This document shows positions 44,702-52,995 of a DNA stretch of 64,000 nt, piece after piece. Each line of letters opens with the position of its first letter. Within the stretch, counting starts at the first letter, position 1. The notes under the pieces are model-generated. The model was not told the origin of the DNA and ran no database searches. It worked only from the letters and a program-made list of their open reading frames with translations. The DNA comes from Streptomyces sannanensis. Its GTDB lineage: Bacteria; Actinomycetota; Actinomycetes; Streptomycetales; Streptomycetaceae. The position numbers and the translations under genes were made by a program. The stretch spans positions 5,394,001-5,458,000 of the forward strand of contig NZ_BAAAYL010000001.1 of assembly GCF_039536205.1 (NCBI RefSeq), written 5' to 3'.

Positions 44702-45358
44702 TCAGTGGATGATCCCGGTACGGAGGGCGACGGCCACCATTCCGGCACGGTCGCCGGTGCCGAGCTTGCGGGCGATACGCGCCAGATGGCTCTTCACGGT
44801 GAGGGCGGACAGACCCATGGAGACGCCGATGGCCTTGTTCGACTGGCCCTCGGCCACCAGCCGCAGCACCTCCACCTCCCGGCCGGACAGCTCGCGGTAG
44901 CCGCCGGGGTGGCTCGGGGTGCCGGGGGGACGGCGGTGCAGCCGGGCGGCGCCGATGGGGGCGGCGCCGGGGCGGGTGGGGTGCCCGATGTTCGTACGCG
45001 TACCGGTGACGACATAACCCTTGACCCCGCCGGCGAGGGCATTGCGGACGGCGCCGATGTCGTCGGCGGCAGAGAGGGCGAGGCCGTTGGGCCAGCCGGC
45101 GGCGCGGGTCTCGGACAGCAGGGTCAGTCCGGAGCCGTCGGGCAGGTGGACGTCGGCAACGCAGATGTCGCGAGGGTTGCCGATGCGGGGACGGGCCTCC
45201 GCCATGGACGACGCCTCGATGACGTCACGCACTCCGAGGGCCCACAGATGGCGGGTGACGGTGGAGCGGACGCGCGGGTCGGCCACGACGACCATGGCGG
45301 TCGGCTTGTTCGGGCGGTAGGCGACCAGGCTTGCGGGCTGCTCGAGGAGAACGGACAC
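44702..45358 (-). CDS. atypical NarL/LuxR-type response regulator
   Basis: 218 residues: an N-terminal receiver-like domain (about 20-120) with the candidate phospho-Asp in ICVADVHLPDGSG and Lys in GGVKGYVV, and a C-terminal LuxR HTH (ELSGREVEVLRLVAEGQSNKAIGVSMGLSALTVKSHLARIARKL). The acidic pocket that normally reads DD at the first strand is AD here (VVVADPRV), so phosphorylation may be altered. No histidine kinase gene is adjacent. GTG at 45358 follows AGGAGG. Widely conserved position upstream of RNase D in streptomycetes; regulon unknown. Confidence 0.85.
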   Translation of the reverse strand: MSVLLEQPASLVAYRPNKPTAMVVVADPRVRSTVTRHLWALGVRDVIEASSMAEARPRIGNPRDICVADVHLPDGSGLTLLSETRAAGWPNGLALSAADDIGAVRNALAGGVKGYVVTGTRTNIGHPTRPGAAPIGAARLHRRPPGTPSHPGGYRELSGREVEVLRLVAEGQSNKAIGVSMGLSALTVKSHLARIARKLGTGDRAGMVAVALRTGIIH

Positions 45359-45549
45359 CAGGCCTCCTGGGGGAGTTACGGGACGGGCCGGCTCGGGGAG
45401 AAGCGGGCGGACCGTATGGGTAGGGTCACTGACTCTTCGGCAGTAAACCGGTGTCCCTTTAGGGAAAGATCACGATTTGGTGAGTAACAATTCAGGCAAT
45501 TCGGACGCGCGATCGATCATCCGAAGACAGAAGCGCTCGTGAAGGAGCG

Positions 45550-46212
45550 TCACGGCGCCCGAGGGCCGCGCCGCTGCGGCAGCGACACCACTCCGCTGTC
45601 CACCGCTCCGGACGGCGGCAACCCCGCGACCTGGCACAGCAGATCGCACCAGGCCGCCAGATGCGCGGCCGTGTCCGGCACCCCGCCGAGCCCCTCGCGC
45701 GGTGTCCAGGACGCCCGGATCTCGATCTGCGTCGAGGACATGCGCTCCGCCAGCCCGCCGAAGTAGTACGAGCCGGCGCGCGTGACCGTACCGCTCGCCT
45801 CGCCGCACGTCAGCCCCCGCGCCTCGTGTGCCCCCGTCAGCCAGGACCAGCAGACCTCCGGCAGCAGCGGGTCCGTCGCCATCTCCGGCTCCAGCTCCGC
45901 CCGTACGAGCGTGACCAGCCGGAACCTGCCCTGCCAGGCCTCGTGCCCCGCCGGGTCGTACAGCAGCACCAGACGGCCGTCCGCCAACTCCTCCCCGTCC
46001 TTGACGACTGCCGCCTCCATGGCGTAAGCGTGCGGGGCCAGCCGCTGTGGTGGGCGGGTCCGCTCGGTCTCCACCTCGGGCCGAAGCCGCGCCGAGAGCA
46101 ACGCGTCGACGGCATGGCGGAACGGCAGCGGGACGGAACTCGCCTCTGTGCCGTCCACGCTGCCGTTCGCGCCATCGGCGCCATCAGATGTTTGTCCCTG
46201 AGCCGCAGCCAT
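45550..46212 (-). CDS. DUF3000 family protein
   Basis: 220-residue soluble protein conserved in actinobacteria next to hemE. Typical segments are FRHAVDALLSARLRPEVETERTRPPQRLAPHAYAME and SYYFGGLAERMSSTQIEIRASWTPREGLGGVPDTAAHLAAW. Function unknown; the constant link to hemE suggests a role around porphyrin metabolism, but nothing in the sequence shows catalysis. ATG at 46212 has no strong ribosome binding site. Divergent from hemE with 90 bp between the starts. Confidence 0.82.
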   Translation of the reverse strand: MAAAQGQTSDGADGANGSVDGTEASSVPLPFRHAVDALLSARLRPEVETERTRPPQRLAPHAYAMEAAVVKDGEELADGRLVLLYDPAGHEAWQGRFRLVTLVRAELEPEMATDPLLPEVCWSWLTGAHEARGLTCGEASGTVTRAGSYYFGGLAERMSSTQIEIRASWTPREGLGGVPDTAAHLAAWCDLLCQVAGLPPSGAVDSGVVSLPQRRGPRAP

Positions 46213-46302
46213 GCGGGGAAGAGTAGGCGGAAGCGGGCCCGCGCGCAGGGAGGACACCCTGGCCGCGCCCACCTCCGCGGCACACATGCGAAGATTCGTG
46301 AC

Positions 46303-47367
46303 GTGAGTGCCAACGACTGCCCTTCGGGCCAGCAGACGAAGACGTACAATTCCGCCTTCCTGAAGGCGTGCCGGCGGGAACCGGTGCCGCACACGCCCGT
46401 CTGGTTCATGCGGCAGGCCGGCCGTTCGCTGCCGGAGTACCTCAAGGTGCGCGAGGGCATCCCCATGCTCGAGTCCTGCATGCGGCCCGAACTGGTCACC
46501 GAGATCACGCTCCAGCCCGTGCGCCGTCACAAGGTCGACGCCGCGATCTACTTCAGCGACATCGTCGTACCGCTCAAGGCCATCGGCATCGACCTCGACA
46601 TCAAGCCGGGCGTCGGCCCCGTCGTCGCCGAGCCGATCCGTCGCCGCGCCGACCTGGAGCGGCTGCGCGATCTGACGCCCGAGGACATCTCGTACGTCAC
46701 CGAGGCCATCGGCATGCTCACCGCCGAACTCGGCAGCACGCCGCTCATCGGCTTCGCCGGCGCGCCCTTCACCCTCGCCAGCTACCTCGTCGAGGGCGGG
46801 CCGTCGCGCAACCACGAGCACACCAAGGCGCTGATGTACGGCGACCCGCAGCTGTGGGCCGACCTGCTCGACCGGCTCGCCGGCATCACCGCCGCCTTCC
46901 TCAAGGTCCAGATCGAGGCCGGCGCATCCGCGGTGCAGCTCTTCGACTCCTGGGTCGGCGCGCTCGCCCCCGCGGACTACCGGCGGTCCGTCATGCCGGC
47001 CTCCGCGAAGGTCTTCGACGCGGTGGCCTCGTACGGCGTCCCGCGCATCCACTTCGGCGTCGGCACCGGTGAGCTCCTCGGCCTCATGGGCGAGGCCGGC
47101 GCGGACGTCGTCGGCGTCGACTGGCGTGTCCCGCTGGACGAGGCGGCCCGCCGCGTCGGTCCCGGCAAGGCGCTCCAGGGCAACCTCGACCCGGCCGTTC
47201 TCTTCTCCACCCCCGAGGCGATCGAGGCCAAGACCCGCGAGATCCTGGACGCGGCGGCGGGTCTGGAGGGCCACGTCTTCAACCTCGGCCACGGCGTCCT
47301 GCCGACGACGAACCCCGACGCCCTGACCCGTCTCGTGGAGTACGTCCACACACAGACGGCCCGCTAG
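46303..47367 (+). CDS. hemE: uroporphyrinogen III decarboxylase
   Basis: 354-residue cytosolic enzyme that converts uroporphyrinogen III to coproporphyrinogen III. The family signature PVWFMRQAGRSLPEYLKVRE is near the N terminus; the catalytic Asp lies in AAIYFSDIVVPLKAIG, and the second signature GFAGAPFTLASYLVEGG follows. GTG at 46303 starts the conserved sequence; there is little room for a longer product because of the divergent DUF3000 promoter. First of the haem genes here, with cgoX and hemQ downstream on the same strand. Confidence 0.95.
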   Translation: MSANDCPSGQQTKTYNSAFLKACRREPVPHTPVWFMRQAGRSLPEYLKVREGIPMLESCMRPELVTEITLQPVRRHKVDAAIYFSDIVVPLKAIGIDLDIKPGVGPVVAEPIRRRADLERLRDLTPEDISYVTEAIGMLTAELGSTPLIGFAGAPFTLASYLVEGGPSRNHEHTKALMYGDPQLWADLLDRLAGITAAFLKVQIEAGASAVQLFDSWVGALAPADYRRSVMPASAKVFDAVASYGVPRIHFGVGTGELLGLMGEAGADVVGVDWRVPLDEAARRVGPGKALQGNLDPAVLFSTPEAIEAKTREILDAAAGLEGHVFNLGHGVLPTTNPDALTRLVEYVHTQTAR

Positions 47368-47377
47368 TCCCTGTCAG

Positions 47378-47408
47378 GCCGGACGGGCTCAATGCGGGCC
47401 CGTCCGGC
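47378..47408 (+). terminator. hemE: hemE terminator
   Basis: Perfect 11-bp stem GCCGGACGGGC / GCCCGTCCGGC with a 9-nt loop, 10 bp after the hemE stop codon. Confidence 0.8.
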
Positions 47409-47628
47409 GATCGCGGGCGGACACACCGGCCGGCCGGGCGTGGCGTTCCGCTCGGTGACCTCGCCGCCGACCCATGTACGGGATGCCGCACGCGGAGAAC
47501 GACGAGAAGTGGCCCCGCCCGAAGGCGACGATCTCCAGCTCGTCAGGGCCCTTCAGTCTGCGGGCCTGGGACGCGGCGGACATCCCCGCCGCGTCACCGC
47601 CGATGACCACCAGTCGCTCCGCCGCCAT
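47389..47628 (-). pseudogene. 5' remnant of a CoA-disulfide reductase-like flavoprotein
   Basis: The first 52 codons (ERLVVIGGDAAGMSAASQAR, then ELEIVAFGRGHFSSFSACGIPYM) match the N terminus of FAD-dependent CoA-disulfide/pyridine-nucleotide oxidoreductases of about 450-550 residues, including the SxxxCGIPY redox Cys. After GIPYM the frame is wrong: another frame continues with the family-like GGEVTERN, showing a frameshift, and then the gene runs into the hemE terminator. More than 80% of the gene is missing. ATG at 47628 still has a GGAGGG ribosome binding site. Confidence 0.75.
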
Positions 47629-47650
47629 GCCGCGTCCCTCCGCCGTCGGG

Positions 47651-48640
47651 TCAGTCCTGCTCCTCCTCGGTAGGTACGTAACGGGGCAGCCCGGGATTCC
47701 CGGGATTCGCCTGCGCGGGGACGGGCGCGGTGCGCTTCGGCAGCCGGGGGCGTACCAGCAGCCGCCACAGGGCGAACAGCAGCGCCAGCGCCGCGGCGAA
47801 CGGCAGTACCGCGCCGAGCACCACCGCGATCCACTTCACGGTGGTGAGGAAGGCGTCCCAGCCGCCGCCGAGCGCGTCGAGGAAGCCGGGGTCGCCCTCG
47901 GTCTCCTCGGCGAGCGGCTCGGTCTCGGAGAGGGCGAGGCTGATCGTGGCCATGCCGGTGCGGTCCTTGAGCGACGCCTGCTGGGCGAGCAGCGCCTCGA
48001 GCTCCGCCTGACGCCTGCTCAGTTCGCCCTCGAGTGTCACCACATCGCTCAGCTTCGTGGCCCGGCCCATCATCTCCTGGACGCGCGCCACGCTGGCCCG
48101 CTGCGTCCTGACCCGGCTGTCCACGTCGACGACCTGGTCGGTGACGTCCTTGGCCTCCGAGCTACGGGACAGCAACTTGCCGGTCCCGGAGAGCTTTGCG
48201 AGGACGCTGTCGTACTGGTCCTGCGGGACGCGCAGCACGACGGTCGAGGCGACATGGCCCTCGTCGTCGCGCTCGGTGGACTCGTTGCCGACGAAGCCGC
48301 CGGCGCTCAGGGCGACCGTACGGGCCTTGGCGAGCGCCTTCGACGCGTCGTCGACCTGCACGCTGATCTCGGCGGTACGGATGAGCTGGGGCGCGACCTT
48401 GACGGGCTTCTGCGCCCGCGCGGCGCCGTCGCCCGGCTGCGGCGCCTGCCTTTCACCCGCCGGAGGAGCACCGTGGGCGCCGCTTCCCCCTTTGCTGTCG
48501 GCCGCCGAGCCGTCGGTCAACGACTTCTCGCTGCCGACGTCGTTCGCGCCGCAGCCGGCGATCGCCAGCGTCGCGGTGAGCAGGACGGCCGCGAGAGCCG
48601 TCCTCGGCCCGCGCCGGGACGTGCGTACTGCACGCATCAT
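47651..48640 (-). CDS. DUF4349 membrane-anchored lipoprotein
   Basis: 329 residues. Signal peptide with lipobox IAGC (Cys30), then a DUF4349 domain (QLIRTAEISVQVDDASKALAKA ... VVLRVPQDQYDSVLAKL), a coiled-coil stretch (about 205-245, SRRQAELEALLAQQASL) and one C-terminal transmembrane helix (about 270-295) with a basic tail. It would be anchored at both ends outside the membrane. ATG at 48640 follows GGGGGG with 4-nt spacing. Function unknown. Confidence 0.82.
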   Translation of the reverse strand: MMRAVRTSRRGPRTALAAVLLTATLAIAGCGANDVGSEKSLTDGSAADSKGGSGAHGAPPAGERQAPQPGDGAARAQKPVKVAPQLIRTAEISVQVDDASKALAKARTVALSAGGFVGNESTERDDEGHVASTVVLRVPQDQYDSVLAKLSGTGKLLSRSSEAKDVTDQVVDVDSRVRTQRASVARVQEMMGRATKLSDVVTLEGELSRRQAELEALLAQQASLKDRTGMATISLALSETEPLAEETEGDPGFLDALGGGWDAFLTTVKWIAVVLGAVLPFAAALALLFALWRLLVRPRLPKRTAPVPAQANPGNPGLPRYVPTEEEQD

Positions 48641-48766
48641 CGGTCCCCCCAAGGATGGTGATGGATGTTGCCGGTTCGACGTGTGAGGCCTGAGTCCGGG
48701 TTGCCCTTCTGCGGTTCCGAACCGGTCACGGTCAGGACTCGGAAAGGGCTCTGAGAGAGTGGACCC

Positions 48767-50215
48767 ATGAACACCGCGGACACACGCACACGTCATGTCG
48801 TCGTCATCGGGGGCGGCATCTCCGGTCTGGCGGCGGCCCACCGCCTCCTCGAAGCGGGCGCGTGGGTGACCGTGCTCGAGGCGTCGGGGCGCGTCGGCGG
48901 CAAGCTGTACGCGGGCGAGATCGCGGGCATGCCGGTCGATCTGGGCGCCGAGTCGATGCTCGCCCGCCGGCCGGAGGCGATCGACCTGGCGCGGGCGGTC
49001 GGGCTGGACGGACGGCTCCAGGCGCCCGTCACGACGGCCGCCGCCCTGTGGAACCGGGGTGCGCTGACCCCGATGCCCGCCGGGCATGTGATGGGCGTAC
49101 CCGGCGATCCGCAGGCGCTCGCCTCGGTGCTCTCCCCGGAAGGACTCGAGCGGGCCGGCCAGGACCGCGTCCTGGAGCCCACACCGGTCGGCGACGATGT
49201 CGCGATCGGCGCCTACGTGGCGGAACGGCTCGGCCGCGAGGTCGTCGACCGGCTGGTGGAGCCGCTGCTGGGCGGGGTGTACGCGGGGGATGCCTACCGG
49301 ATCTCGATGCGGGCCGCGACGCCGAGGCTCTTCGAGGCGGTCAAGGCCCATGACTCGCTGCTCGACGGCGTCCGCGAGGTCCAGGAGGAGGCCGCCGCAC
49401 AGCAGCGGACGGGACCCGTCTTCATGGGCATCGAGGGCGGCATGGGAGTACTGCCCGGGGCCGTCGCCGACGCCGTGCGGGCCAGGGGCGGAGAGATCCT
49501 GCTCGACGCGCCGGTGAGCGAGCTGACCCGTACCGCCGAGGGCTGGCAGGTGCGTACCCGGGACCGGGTGCTCACCGCGGACGGTGTGGTGCTGGCCACG
49601 CCGGCCCGTCCGGCTTCGCAGCTGCTCGCCGCCGCGTCGCCGGCGGCGTCCGCCGAGCTGTCCGAGGTCGAGTACGCCTCCATGGCCCTGGTGACCATGG
49701 CCTTCCGCCGCCGGGACCTGGAGGGGCTGCCCGGATTCAGCGGGCGCTCCGGCTTCCTCGTACCGCCGGTGGACGGACGGACCATCAAGGCGTCCACCTT
49801 CTCCACCCGCAAGTGGGCCTGGAACGACGCCGCGGCACCGGATCTCTTCGTGCTGCGTACCTCCATCGGCCGTTACGGCGAGGAGGAGCGGCTCCACGAC
49901 GACGACGCCGACCTGGTCGAGGTGTCGCTGCGCGATCTGGGCGAGGCGGCCGGGCTGGCGGCGAAGCCCGTGGCCACCGAGGTGACCCGCTGGATGGGTG
50001 GGCTGCCGCAGTACCCGGTGGGCCATCTGGACCGGGTCGCCCGGGTGCGCGAGCAGCTCGCCGAGCTGCCCGGCCTGCGGGTGTGCGGCGCCGCGTACGA
50101 CGGGGTGGGCATCCCGGCGTGCGTGGCGAGCGGGCGGCGGGCCGCGGACGAGATCGTGGAGAGCCTGCGGACGGGGACCCCGGCGCCGGGCACGAACCGG
50201 GGCGCGGGACAATAG
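48767..50215 (+). CDS. cgoX: coproporphyrinogen III oxidase, HemY type
   Basis: 482-residue FAD enzyme. Dinucleotide motif [21 protein letters not shown], then the conserved [27 protein letters not shown] and a C-terminal [16 protein letters not shown] motif. In Gram-positive bacteria this HemY-type enzyme oxidises coproporphyrinogen III to coproporphyrin III rather than protoporphyrinogen. The adjacent hemQ supports the coproporphyrin-dependent route. Older annotation would call it hemG or hemY. Confidence 0.92.
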   Translation: MNTADTRTRHVVVIGGGISGLAAAHRLLEAGAWVTVLEASGRVGGKLYAGEIAGMPVDLGAESMLARRPEAIDLARAVGLDGRLQAPVTTAAALWNRGALTPMPAGHVMGVPGDPQALASVLSPEGLERAGQDRVLEPTPVGDDVAIGAYVAERLGREVVDRLVEPLLGGVYAGDAYRISMRAATPRLFEAVKAHDSLLDGVREVQEEAAAQQRTGPVFMGIEGGMGVLPGAVADAVRARGGEILLDAPVSELTRTAEGWQVRTRDRVLTADGVVLATPARPASQLLAAASPAASAELSEVEYASMALVTMAFRRRDLEGLPGFSGRSGFLVPPVDGRTIKASTFSTRKWAWNDAAAPDLFVLRTSIGRYGEEERLHDDDADLVEVSLRDLGEAAGLAAKPVATEVTRWMGGLPQYPVGHLDRVARVREQLAELPGLRVCGAAYDGVGIPACVASGRRAADEIVESLRTGTPAPGTNRGAGQ

Positions 50216-50219
50216 CCGC

Positions 50220-50933
50220 ATGACTGCTCCACATAAGATCCCGAATGCCGGCAAGAAGGCCAAGGACCTCAACGAGGTCATCCGCTACACGCTGTGGTCC
50301 GTCTTCAAGCTGCGCGATGTGCTTCCCGAGGATCGGGCCGGCTACGCCGACGAGGTCCAGGAGCTGTTCGACCAGCTTGCCGCCAAGGACGTCACCGTGC
50401 GCGGCACGTACGACCTGTCCGGGCTGCGGGCCGACGCCGACCTGATGATCTGGTGGCACGCGGAGACCGCCGACCAGCTTCAGGAGGCGTACAACCTCTT
50501 CCGCCGCACCGAGCTGGGGCGCGCGATGGAGCCGGTCTGGTCGAACATGGCGCTGCACCGTCCCGCCGAGTTCAACCGCTCGCACATCCCGGCCTTCCTG
50601 GCCGACGAGACGCCGCGCGACTACGTCAGCGTGTACCCGTTCGTGCGCTCGTACGACTGGTACCTGCTGCCGGACGAGGACCGTCGCCGGATGCTCGCCG
50701 ACCACGGCAAGATGGCCCGCGGCTATCCTGACGTGCGCGCCAACACCGTCGCGTCCTTCTCGCTCGGCGACTACGAGTGGATTCTGGCCTTCGAGGCCGA
50801 CGAGCTGCACCGCATCGTCGACCTGATGCGCCATCTGCGTGCCTCCGAGGCCCGGATGCACGTACGGGAAGAGGTGCCGTTCTTCACCGGTCGGCGAAAG
50901 TCTGTTGCAGAATTGGTCGCCGGTCTCGCCTGA
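50220..50933 (+). CDS. hemQ: coproheme decarboxylase (chlorite-dismutase fold)
   Basis: 237 residues; it converts coproheme to haem b with peroxide in the last step of the Gram-positive pathway. The catalytic Tyr is in SVYPFVRS (Tyr139) and the probable proximal His in ADHGKM (His162). It starts 4 bp after cgoX and is in its operon. Oddity: the last 16 codons use AT-rich triplets (TCT GTT GCA GAA TTG) unlike the rest, and a diverged second copy of this 3' end lies at 51003-51052. Confidence 0.93.
   Translation: MTAPHKIPNAGKKAKDLNEVIRYTLWSVFKLRDVLPEDRAGYADEVQELFDQLAAKDVTVRGTYDLSGLRADADLMIWWHAETADQLQEAYNLFRRTELGRAMEPVWSNMALHRPAEFNRSHIPAFLADETPRDYVSVYPFVRSYDWYLLPDEDRRRMLADHGKMARGYPDVRANTVASFSLGDYEWILAFEADELHRIVDLMRHLRASEARMHVREEVPFFTGRRKSVAELVAGLA
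50884..50933 (+). repeat. hemQ: hemQ 3' end, repeat copy A
   Basis: The last 50 bp of hemQ, coding [16 protein letters not shown] and stop. It aligns without gaps to 51003-51052 with 40 of 50 bases identical. Confidence 0.85.
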
Positions 50934-51002
50934 CCAGACGTCTGCCGGGGGTCCGGCCCGCGGCGCAGCCGCAATTGGGCCCGGCGTCCCCCGGGAGATG
51001 CA

Positions 51003-51052
51003 GCACCGGCCGGCGGAAGTCCCTCGCCGACCTGGTCGCCGGGCTCGCCTGA
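51003..51052 (+). repeat. duplicated hemQ 3' end, copy B
   Basis: Encodes STGRRKSLADLVAGLA and stop, with typical GC-rich codons. It is preceded by about 70 bp of non-coding sequence and has no start. Looks like the displaced original 3' end of hemQ, as left by integration of an element into a gene end or by recombination. Confidence 0.75.
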
Positions 51053-51160
51053 GCGACCTGCAGGCACGCGGCCACGACCCGGAAGTTCAGACGACCGCCG
51101 CAAGGCGCTCGTCCAGTGTCACCGGGTCGTCCGGCCGTGCGGCAGGCCGGTGCGCGGGGG

Positions 51161-51919
51161 TCAGTCACCCCGGTGCACCGGCCTGCCGCCCGTAAGGGCC
51201 GTACGCAGTGCGGGATCCTCGACGGCCGCCACGCCGTGCACCGCCACGGCGGTGAGCGAGCCGCTGCTCGGGGAGAGCGCCCGGAGCAGCCGCTGACCGG
51301 CCGGAGAGGCCCAACGCGTGTAGGCGTACACCTCGATACGGGCGATGATCAGGCAGCCCACGACGAGGACCAGCGGCAGCCCGAACCAGGCCGCCACCAG
51401 CCCACGGTCGTCCGGTCCATGACCCGGCATCAGCAGGGCGCCCGCGCCCAGCGCCACCACCAGCAGGGCGGCCGCCCATACGGTCCGTATCGCGGAGTCC
51501 ACACCCGAGCGGACCGGCTCGGGCACGGCGAGGCCCGCGGCGGTCAGCCGGTCGGCCAGCGCGCGCACGGCGTCGGCGGCCGCCGTGGCGGAACGTATCG
51601 CCGCCGTACGGGACTGGCCCGAGGGGCCTATCGCGCCGATCACGGAACGTTCCAGCTCGTCCTGCCCCTCGGGATCGACGACGGTGGCCCAGCCGGTGTG
51701 CGCGAGCAGCAGCCGGCGGGCGCGGTGCATCGACACCAGCGTCAGATCGGTGACCCGGTACGGACCGCCGGACAGGAAGGCCGCCTCGTAGAGCGACAGG
51801 GAGTCGGCGGACGCCGACTCGGGCAGCGGGCGGGCCGCTTCGACGGCGGCGAGGCAGAGCCGGCCGCAGGAGAGCAGGGCGATGGCGCATGCCAGCAGCA
51901 GAAAGAGCACCCAGAGCAT
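51161..51919 (-). CDS. TIGR04222-like actinobacterial membrane protein
   Basis: 252 residues. An N-terminal hydrophobic segment (MLWVLFLLLACAIALLSCG), a soluble part with LSLYEAAFLSGGPYRVTDLTLVSMHRARRLLLAHTG (the hallmark of this family), then two central membrane segments (about 170-220). Family members often end in a Gly/Cys-rich tail; this one ends TALTGGRPVHRGD without it. The family often sits near DUF692 genes, as here. Function unknown. Confidence 0.7.
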   Translation of the reverse strand: MLWVLFLLLACAIALLSCGRLCLAAVEAARPLPESASADSLSLYEAAFLSGGPYRVTDLTLVSMHRARRLLLAHTGWATVVDPEGQDELERSVIGAIGPSGQSRTAAIRSATAAADAVRALADRLTAAGLAVPEPVRSGVDSAIRTVWAAALLVVALGAGALLMPGHGPDDRGLVAAWFGLPLVLVVGCLIIARIEVYAYTRWASPAGQRLLRALSPSSGSLTAVAVHGVAAVEDPALRTALTGGRPVHRGD

Positions 51920-51963
51920 GGCCGAGTTTTACGCGATGGGTTCATGTGTGCGCCATCGTCATT

Positions 51964-52680
51964 TCATGATGTGGGACTGCTGGGACCGGTCTGTTCCTTG
52001 GGGCGGGTGGCGGGCGGAGGCAGCGGAAAGCCGCCGCCGGGCGGGCTGACCGGCGAAGGGGGCGGCGTGCCGGGCGAGTTCGCGGCGATGGCGTCGAAGT
52101 CCACCTGGCCGGTGGCCTCCAGCATCGTGATGTGGTCCAGGACGGTCGTGTTCGCGTCCTCGGCCAGCCGGCGGACCAGGGAGTTGCGCGTGCTGTCGCG
52201 GATCTGCGCGACGAGGGCGAAGACCTTGCCATGGGCCCGCCGGAGGATGTTCGCGAACTTCCACTCGTACTCCGCGCCCCGTGCCTCGGTGAACTCCCGC
52301 AGCCAGCCCTGCTGTTCCTCGGTCGGCTGACTGGGCAGCTCCATGCCCAGCTGTGCCGCGACCTCCCGTACGCGCGCGTCGAGGAAGGTGTGACCCTCGA
52401 CGAGGTGCTCGCCCGCCTCGACCACGGCGCGTGTGGGGGCGCGTTCGATGGCCTGCTGGCCGGCGGGAAGCTCCCACAGGCCCGCCCTCTTGACGCGCAC
52501 GAGGAAGTCCCGGTCGGCCGCCGACAGCGGCCCCCAACGGGTCGGTACGGAAGCGGCGTCGAGCTTGGCCTGTCCGGTGCCCGAGCGGTCGGCGTACGAC
52601 CACACGGGAAAGACGAGCGCGACGAGGGTCGCCGCCAGGGCGACGACGATCAGACCGGTGCCGGATATGACGGTACGCAT
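51964..52680 (-). CDS. DUF4142-like exported protein
   Basis: 238 residues: a single N-terminal membrane/signal segment (TGLIVVALAATLVALVFPVW), a helical domain with LSAADRDFLVRVKRAGLWELPAGQQAIERAP typical of DUF4142, and a Pro/Gly-rich C-terminal tail (PPPSPVSPPGGG). ATG at 52680 is set by GGGAGG 4 nt upstream. Probably extracytoplasmic, membrane-anchored; function unknown. Confidence 0.75.
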   Translation of the reverse strand: MRTVISGTGLIVVALAATLVALVFPVWSYADRSGTGQAKLDAASVPTRWGPLSAADRDFLVRVKRAGLWELPAGQQAIERAPTRAVVEAGEHLVEGHTFLDARVREVAAQLGMELPSQPTEEQQGWLREFTEARGAEYEWKFANILRRAHGKVFALVAQIRDSTRNSLVRRLAEDANTTVLDHITMLEATGQVDFDAIAANSPGTPPPSPVSPPGGGFPLPPPATRPKEQTGPSSPTS

Positions 52681-52805
52681 GTTGCCTCCCGATGCGCCCG
52701 GCACGGTAGTGCGTCACACGCTGATCACGGAGGCGGTTCGGTGAAGTCGGCGGTGGGGACAGGCCGGAGGCTGGTAGGTTGACGCGTTTCTCCGAAGACG
52801 ATTCG

Positions 52806-52988
52806 TCAACTGCCGGTACTGCCGCCGCAACTGGAGCCGCCTGAGCTCTCGCCGCAGCAACGCCGCCCCCATGACGACGTGCACCGACCCGCCGGAACCG
52901 GCCGGCTCCGGGCGCCGGCCACCCCCACGGCGAGCATCACGCACGAGGCACCGAGTGCGAGATCGACGAGCAGCGCGACGATGTTCAT
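52806..52988 (-). CDS. small Cys-rich protein, candidate DUF692 substrate
   Basis: 60 codons. Residues about 3-25 are hydrophobic (IVALLVDLALGASCVMLAVG). The C-terminal half is rich in Cys, Ser, Gly and Arg (CTSSWGRRCCGESSGGSSCGG), with five Cys in total. The start lies 7 nt after the DUF692 stop codon and its ribosome binding site GGGAGG is inside the last DUF692 codons, so translation is coupled. Caution: after residue about 30 a second frame has equal or higher GC at third positions, so a frameshift or another reading is possible. No known family. Confidence 0.4.
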   Translation of the reverse strand: MNIVALLVDLALGASCVMLAVGVAGARSRPVPAGRCTSSWGRRCCGESSGGSSCGGSTGS

Positions 52989-52995
52989 CGCGGGC

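Noticed and set aside
50934..51002. tRNA or att core between the two hemQ ends
   Set aside because: No cloverleaf and no identical core longer than 10 bp shared by the two copies, so no specific att site can be named.
52714..52944. Alternative 76-codon frame overlapping the small Cys-rich ORF
   Set aside because: It has high third-position GC in part, but no ribosome binding site at its ATG and no coupling to DUF692. Kept only as a caution on the 60-codon ORF.
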